From Candidatus Eisenbacteria bacterium (GTDB taxonomy: Bacteria; Orphanbacterota; Orphanbacteria; Orphanbacterales; Orphanbacteraceae), in NCBI GenBank assembly GCA_016867715.1, contig VGIW01000004.1:1-64000 (forward strand): DNA of 64,000 nt, given 5' to 3'. The translations under genes and the position numbers were made by a program. The notes beneath the pieces were generated by a model. That model had not been told where the DNA came from. It did not search any database and saw nothing but the letters and a program-made list of their open reading frames with translations. Shown in pieces: positions 60,572 through 64,000 of this stretch (position 1 is its first letter; the number at the start of each line of letters is the position of its first letter).

Positions 60572-60968
60572 GGCCGATCCGAACCCGTGCTCGAGTGTAC
60601 GCGCACGCCGAACGGGAGGCCGTTCCCATGCGAATTCGTAACCCCCCGAACCGATTTCCATAAGGAAAATGAATTTGCCAAACGCCTTTCAGGGGATAAG
60701 CTTAGGGAAGAAACGAAGGCGCTTCGGGAAGCACTGCGGATCCGACCTCCCCCGGTGGGACAGCTCCGGAGGCGGGCCGGGCGGCGGGTTCCCGAAGATG
60801 GGCCGGGACCATGTTTCGCCTAGGCAAGCGACAAACGGGGGGATTTGCGGGCGAGGCACCCGGTTCATCTTTGGGGACCCGCCGTTTCGTCTTCTCGTCC
60901 GGCGGGCGGGCGCGTGTCCCGGAGGAAGCGCCCCGTCAGGCGCGCCGATCGAAGCTCCTCCCGAAGGA
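60572..60968. other. Intergenic region, nothing identified
   Basis: 397 nt between the DUF1460 gene and the convergent small gene. It contains an AT-richer pocket around 60640-60730 with a small hairpin (TTTCC-ATAA-GGAAA, 60656-60669). I looked for tmRNA, SRP RNA and RNase P RNA because smpB is near; none of their conserved segments is recognisable. Open frames crossing it run into the tRNA and are spurious. Confidence 0.4.
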
Positions 60969-61196
60969 TCAGGCCTTCGGGTCTTCTTCCGTCTCCTCGA
61001 AATCGCAGGGAGCCGCCTCGGATGCCTCGTCCGGCGCGACCTCATCTTTCCTGTGGTGCTCGCACGCGCGGTGCTCGCCCGGGGTCTTCTTCTTCTTCTC
61101 CCGAGGGCAATAGGCGACCGGGTCCTCCTCGCCGTCCGGGAAGCCGTCCGGATGCGGTGCGCCGTACGGGCGTCGTCGGATCTTCTCCTCGCTCAT
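60969..61196 (-). CDS. Small Cys/His-rich acidic protein
   Basis: A 75-residue protein on the minus strand. ATG at 61196 is supported by GAGGAGG about 5 nt upstream; the frame is open further but has no start signal. It contains Y-C-P-R-E-K-K-K-K-T-P-G-E-H-R-A-C-E-H-H-R-K (residues 33-54), with two Cys and three His that could bind zinc, and an acidic tail (EVAPDEASEAAP, FEETEEDP). It follows tRNA-Leu by about 117 nt and may share its transcript. A CCCGAAGG/CCTTCGGG hairpin overlaps its stop. Family unknown. Confidence 0.6.
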   Translation of the reverse strand: MSEEKIRRRPYGAPHPDGFPDGEEDPVAYCPREKKKKTPGEHRACEHHRKDEVAPDEASEAAPCDFEETEEDPKA

Positions 61197-61312
61197 GCTG
61201 CCTCCTCGCTGAAACGGCCGGACATGCCTGGCGGCGCCGTCCGGTTCGCCTTCTTTCTTGAATCTAGCACAACGGAGGATCGGAGGCTTCTCCGGGGAGC
61301 GGAGGGAGAACG

Positions 61313-61399
61313 TGGTGCCGAAGGGGGGATTCGAACCCCCACAGGCGTTCGCCCACATGACCCTGAATCATGCGCGTCTACCAGTTCCGCCACTTCGGC
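61313..61399 (-). tRNA. tRNA-Leu(CAG)
   Basis: On the minus strand the acceptor GCCGAAG (61399-61393) pairs with CTTCGGC, then A and an encoded CCA (61316-61313). The anticodon stem is CATGA/TCATG with loop TTCAGGG, giving CAG. The long variable arm (TGGGCGAACGCCT) and the T-loop GTTCGAATCC are standard for tRNA-Leu. Length is 87 nt with CCA. Confidence 0.95.
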
Positions 61400-61410
61400 T
61401 CTTCCTTTGA

Positions 61411-61440
61411 AGTCTAGGCGCTCCCGCGGCGGCGAGGCAA
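61411..61440 (-). promoter_or_regulatory. Sigma-70-type promoter for tRNA-Leu
   Basis: Minus strand: TTGCCT (61440-61435), 18-nt spacer, TAGACT (61416-61411), which ends 11 nt before the mature tRNA. Confidence 0.6.
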
Positions 61441-61464
61441 GCGAAAACCCGGCCGCCTTTTCCC

Positions 61465-61494
61465 TTGTCATGCCCGCGCGGCGACGCGTACCAT
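61465..61494 (+). promoter_or_regulatory. Possible smpB promoter
   Basis: TTGTCA (61465-61470), 18-nt spacer, TACCAT (61489-61494). It is divergent from the tRNA-Leu promoter and lies 111 nt before the smpB start. Confidence 0.4.
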
Positions 61495-61605
61495 TGCAAG
61501 GCGCGGCCCGGCCTGGACGGCGCATGTATCTTCGTCGCCCGGGCGAGACGGCCGCGCGTTCACCCCGAGCGGGCACCGGGCCTCCCTTTTCTTCGGGCGA
61601 ACCTC

Positions 61606-62064
61606 ATGGAAATCCGCACAATCTGCACCAACCGGAAGGCGCGTCACGAGTACCGGATTCTCGAAACCATCGAGGCCGGGCTCGTGCTCACCGGTTCCGA
61701 GGTGAAGTCCCTGCGCGCGGGGCACGCGAGCCTGCAGGAGAGCTACGCCCGGATCGAGAACGGAGAGATCTTTCTCGTCGGCGCGAACATTCGGACTTAC
61801 GAGCAGGCCGGACGCTTCAACCATGAACCGACGCGCAGGCGGAAGCTGCTGCTCTCGGAGTCGGAGATCCGGAAGCTGACGAGGAGCGTCGAGGCGAAGG
61901 GGGCCACGCTCGTTCCCCTTCGCATCTACTTCCGCGGGAGCTGGGCGAAGGTGGAGATCGCCGTCGCCGTGGGGAAGAGAGCGTACGACAAACGGGCCGC
62001 GATCGCCGAGCGGGACGCGGCCCGCGAGATGGACCGGGCGAGGAAGGAGGCCCGCCATCGTTAG
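61606..62064 (+). CDS. smpB: SsrA-binding protein SmpB
   Basis: A 152-residue protein; the ATG at 61606 matches the usual SmpB start (M-E-I-R-T-I-C-T-N-R-K-A-R-H-E-Y). Core motifs: E-A-G-L-V-L-T-G-S-E-V-K-S-L-R-A-G, F-N-H-E-P-T-R-R-R-K-L-L-L, and the C-terminal Y-D-K-R-A-A-I-A-E-R-D helix that occupies the decoding centre. It delivers tmRNA to stalled ribosomes. The tmRNA gene is not seen in this window. Confidence 0.97.
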   Translation: MEIRTICTNRKARHEYRILETIEAGLVLTGSEVKSLRAGHASLQESYARIENGEIFLVGANIRTYEQAGRFNHEPTRRRKLLLSESEIRKLTRSVEAKGATLVPLRIYFRGSWAKVEIAVAVGKRAYDKRAAIAERDAAREMDRARKEARHR

Positions 62065-62080
62065 CCGGGCGATCTTCCTC

Positions 62081-63538
62081 ATGATCCTGCTCTTCGCATC
62101 CGCCGCGGCCGCGGAGAATCTCGTCGTGCGGCACGCGGACGGAAGGACGAGCGATCTGGTTCTCGAGACGCGAGAGGAGGGAAGCTATCTCCGCGCCTCC
62201 GACGTCTCCCTCCTTCTCGGCGCGTCCCTCGACCGGAGGACGGATCTCCTCAAGATGACGATCCGCCTCGGGGATCATCGCGTGAAGGTCACGGCGGAGA
62301 ACCCGAACATCGTCGTGGACGGCGCGGTTGTCCGCCTGCTCTCGCCGGTACTCTTTCGCGACGGAGATTTCCTTCTCCCCCTCGAGCTCGTCGGGGATCT
62401 CCTCGCCGGGCTCGCTCCGTTCCCTGCCCGATGGGAAAGCGCGAGCGGCGTTCTCCACATCGGGTCGGTCGGAAGGCGGATTCTCGGCGTGCGTCTCGAG
62501 GAGCACCCGGGGCGTGCCGATGCGACGATCCTGACCGCAGGAAGGCCGGACTTCGAGGAGGAGAGGGGGGGGATTGGGACGATCGTGATCCGTTTCCCTT
62601 CTCTCGAGATCGCGGACGACTCGCTCCCGCCGCCGGGGGATGAGAGCCTGATCGCCGGATGGGTGTGGGAGGTGCGCGCCGATTCGGTCTTTCTTCGCGT
62701 GCTACCGGGAGCCGCGTGCCTCGAGCATCGCGTCGAGCGGCGGGTGCGGCCGGAAGGGGTCCGAATCCGCCTCTCCGCCGCCCCGATCGGGGATTTGGGA
62801 GACGCGGTCTCCGCGGCGGTCGAGGTCCTCACGCGGCCGAAGGGGGAGAGAACGAGCGGAGAGAGCGTGGTCGTCGTCGATCCGGGCCACGGAGGATCGG
62901 ACGCGGGCGGCCTGCTTCCGGGCGGTCTTCCCGAGAAGACCCTCGCGCTCGACCTCGCTCTTCGCCTTCGCCGGGCGCTCGAGGGGATCGGCGGGATGCG
63001 CGTCGTGCTCACGCGCGAGGAGGACATCGACCTCAGCATTCGATCGCGCGCGGAGTCGGCGAACCGCGCGCGCGGGGATCTCTTCGTCAGCCTTCACGTG
63101 AACGGTTCCCTCGCGGAGCGGCGGTCGGGTCCCGAAACGTACGTGCACGCGCTCGCGCGAAGCGGCGAGGAGAGGATCCGAAAGGCGATCGCCGAGGCCG
63201 CCTCTCTCTACGGCGAGACGCCTCTCGGGGGGGCGCTCACGGAGGAGATTCGCCTCGTTCCGTGGGAGGCGGTTCAGCAGCTTCACGGGGCGCGGAGCCG
63301 TGAGGCCGCGCGCGGGATCGAGGAGGAGCTGCGCGGCGCGGGCGGAATCGATTCGGCGCGCGCGCGCGAGGCGCCGGTCGCGGTCCTGGTCGGGGTCGAC
63401 ATGCCGGCGGTGTTGGTCGAGGTCGGGTTCGCCACGCATCTCGAGGAAGGAGCCCTTCTCGCGAGCGACGAGGAGAGGGCCCGCCTGGCGGCGTCGCTCG
63501 CGCGAGCGATCGCGCGCTTCTTGCGGGGAGAATCATGA
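62081..63538 (+). CDS. N-acetylmuramoyl-L-alanine amidase (Amidase_3) with AMIN-like N-terminus
   Basis: A 485-residue protein from ATG 62081. Residues 1-12 are hydrophobic with no basic residue, and no ribosome binding site precedes the ATG; an ATC at 62057 with GGAGG 6 nt upstream would add V-S-R-A-I-F-L and give a better signal peptide. Residues ~15-120 resemble a copper-amine-oxidase-like N-terminal domain, ~125-255 an AMIN-type beta domain. The zinc amidase is at ~265-485: V-V-V-D-P-G-H-G-G-S-D, E-K-T-L-A-L-D, S-L-H-V-N, V-L-V-E-V-G-F. It cleaves the amide between MurNAc and the stem peptide. Overlaps the next gene by 4 nt. Confidence 0.9.
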   Translation: MILLFASAAAAENLVVRHADGRTSDLVLETREEGSYLRASDVSLLLGASLDRRTDLLKMTIRLGDHRVKVTAENPNIVVDGAVVRLLSPVLFRDGDFLLPLELVGDLLAGLAPFPARWESASGVLHIGSVGRRILGVRLEEHPGRADATILTAGRPDFEEERGGIGTIVIRFPSLEIADDSLPPPGDESLIAGWVWEVRADSVFLRVLPGAACLEHRVERRVRPEGVRIRLSAAPIGDLGDAVSAAVEVLTRPKGERTSGESVVVVDPGHGGSDAGGLLPGGLPEKTLALDLALRLRRALEGIGGMRVVLTREEDIDLSIRSRAESANRARGDLFVSLHVNGSLAERRSGPETYVHALARSGEERIRKAIAEAASLYGETPLGGALTEEIRLVPWEAVQQLHGARSREAARGIEEELRGAGGIDSARAREAPVAVLVGVDMPAVLVEVGFATHLEEGALLASDEERARLAASLARAIARFLRGES

Positions 63539-64000
63539 GCGGGAAATCGGAATCCGCGGTGAGGGGCGGAAAGGGAAGGAGGAACGCTCTCCTGCTGTTC
63601 CTCTCGATCCTTCTCGTCGCTCTCGTCGTCGTCTTCTGGGCGAAGGGGAGGGGAGACGGACGCCGGGAAACGGGCGAGAGCCGCGCGCCCGACGAGCCTG
63701 CGAGCGTCTCGAGGTCGGCCGTTCTCTACTATGCCGGGGCCGACGGGGAGACCCTCGTCCCCGTGCGGCGCGCGATCTTTCTTCAGGGACACGGGCGGGA
63801 GGAGTTCGCGGTTCGCCTCGTGCTGGAGCTCGCCAGGTCCCCCGAGACCGAGGGGACCTTCGCGACCCTTCCGGCGGGAACCCGCGTTCGAGGCGTCTTC
63901 TTCGACGATCTCGGGGATCTCTACGTCGACTTCGACGGGGCGAGCCTCGCGGAGGGATCGTGGGGGACCTCGAGCGAAATCCTTGCGATACGAAGCATCG
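63535..64000 (+). CDS. GerMN-domain protein (3' truncated by window end)
   Basis: ATG 63535 overlaps the amidase stop; 155 codons are visible and the frame is open at the window end. A basic N-terminus, one membrane helix (residues ~17-35, LLLFLSILLVALVVVFW) and a linker lead to a GerMN domain: Y-Y-A-G-A-D-G-E-T-L-V-P-V-R-R, then L-P-A-G-T-R-V-R-G-V-F-F-D-D and L-Y-V-D-F. GerMN proteins bind peptidoglycan or partner with amidases, which fits the neighbour. Not evidence of sporulation by itself. Confidence 0.85.
   Translation, partial: MSGKSESAVRGGKGRRNALLLFLSILLVALVVVFWAKGRGDGRRETGESRAPDEPASVSRSAVLYYAGADGETLVPVRRAIFLQGHGREEFAVRLVLELARSPETEGTFATLPAGTRVRGVFFDDLGDLYVDFDGASLAEGSWGTSSEILAIRSI

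Noticed and set aside
60572-60968. tmRNA, SRP RNA or RNase P RNA near smpB
   Set aside because: None of the conserved ends or core segments of these RNAs could be recognised on either strand.
60669-61826. A 385-codon plus-strand frame over the intergenic region, tRNA-Leu and smpB
   Set aside because: It crosses a tRNA gene and a known gene in the wrong frame and has no recognisable protein feature.
63535-64000. Evidence for sporulation from a GerMN domain
   Set aside because: GerMN domains occur in non-sporulating bacteria next to wall amidases, and no sporulation gene is present.

Overview
The window is high-GC bacterial DNA with GC-rich third codon positions and almost no wasted space. 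Several secreted proteins end in a FlgD-like C-terminal module (a PNPFNP motif, then W-x-G-x-D-x-x-G, then SGVYFYR, then a short basic tail). Together with beta-helix, PD40, LVIVD and heterotetrameric glycyl-tRNA synthetase genes, this suggests an FCB-group or Candidatus Eisenbacteria/Latescibacteria-like lineage. That placement is inference; the window contains no rRNA.

Layout. 1-1575: the 3' tail of a secreted protein with the sorting module, a RHH antitoxin/RelE toxin pair, and a small lipoprotein. 1887-9947: a conserved RNA-processing and membrane operon, phoH, pgpH-like, ybeY, a membrane-bound spermidine-synthase-like fusion and a CorC-type transporter, closed by a terminator. 10092-27116: mgtE, recO, glyQ and glyS run without a break into a translationally coupled membrane-glycan operon: GT2, two YfhO-like proteins, an alkaline-phosphatase-superfamily phosphodiesterase, a GT39-like protein, a flippase-like UPF0104 protein and a GT39-TPR fusion. 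A convergent GT39-like gene lies at 27101-29056.

29159-48803: seven large exported proteins or lipoproteins on the + strand, several behind near-consensus sigma-70 promoters, two of which are almost identical from -35 to past -10. They include a 2216-residue protein built from six tandem beta-helix modules. I regard this block as a probable extracellular or cell-surface system of unknown function. 49060-51891: ppdK with a histone-H1-like tail.

52017-53516 (minus strand): a sigma-54 activator whose receiver domain has lost its phospho-acceptor. Between it and rpsU is a 122-bp tandem array of four copies, each with a strong hairpin and a 22-codon micro-ORF, flanked by inverted terminator-like hairpins. 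It is the most unusual non-coding structure here. Then come rpsU, a small zinc-ribbon-like gene and rpmI, followed by a compact palindromic element with terminal inverted repeats (55022-55237).

55293-60571: a HEAT-repeat protein, a LolA-like protein, folC, a second GT39-TPR fusion and a DUF1460 amidase-like protein. 60969-64000: a small Cys/His-rich protein and tRNA-Leu(CAG) on the minus strand, then smpB, an N-acetylmuramoyl-L-alanine amidase and the start of a GerMN-domain gene on the plus strand.

Themes: housekeeping operons (ribosome maturation, tRNA charging, rescue by SmpB, folate, wall amidases) are interleaved with envelope glycan genes and a dense set of exported repeat proteins.
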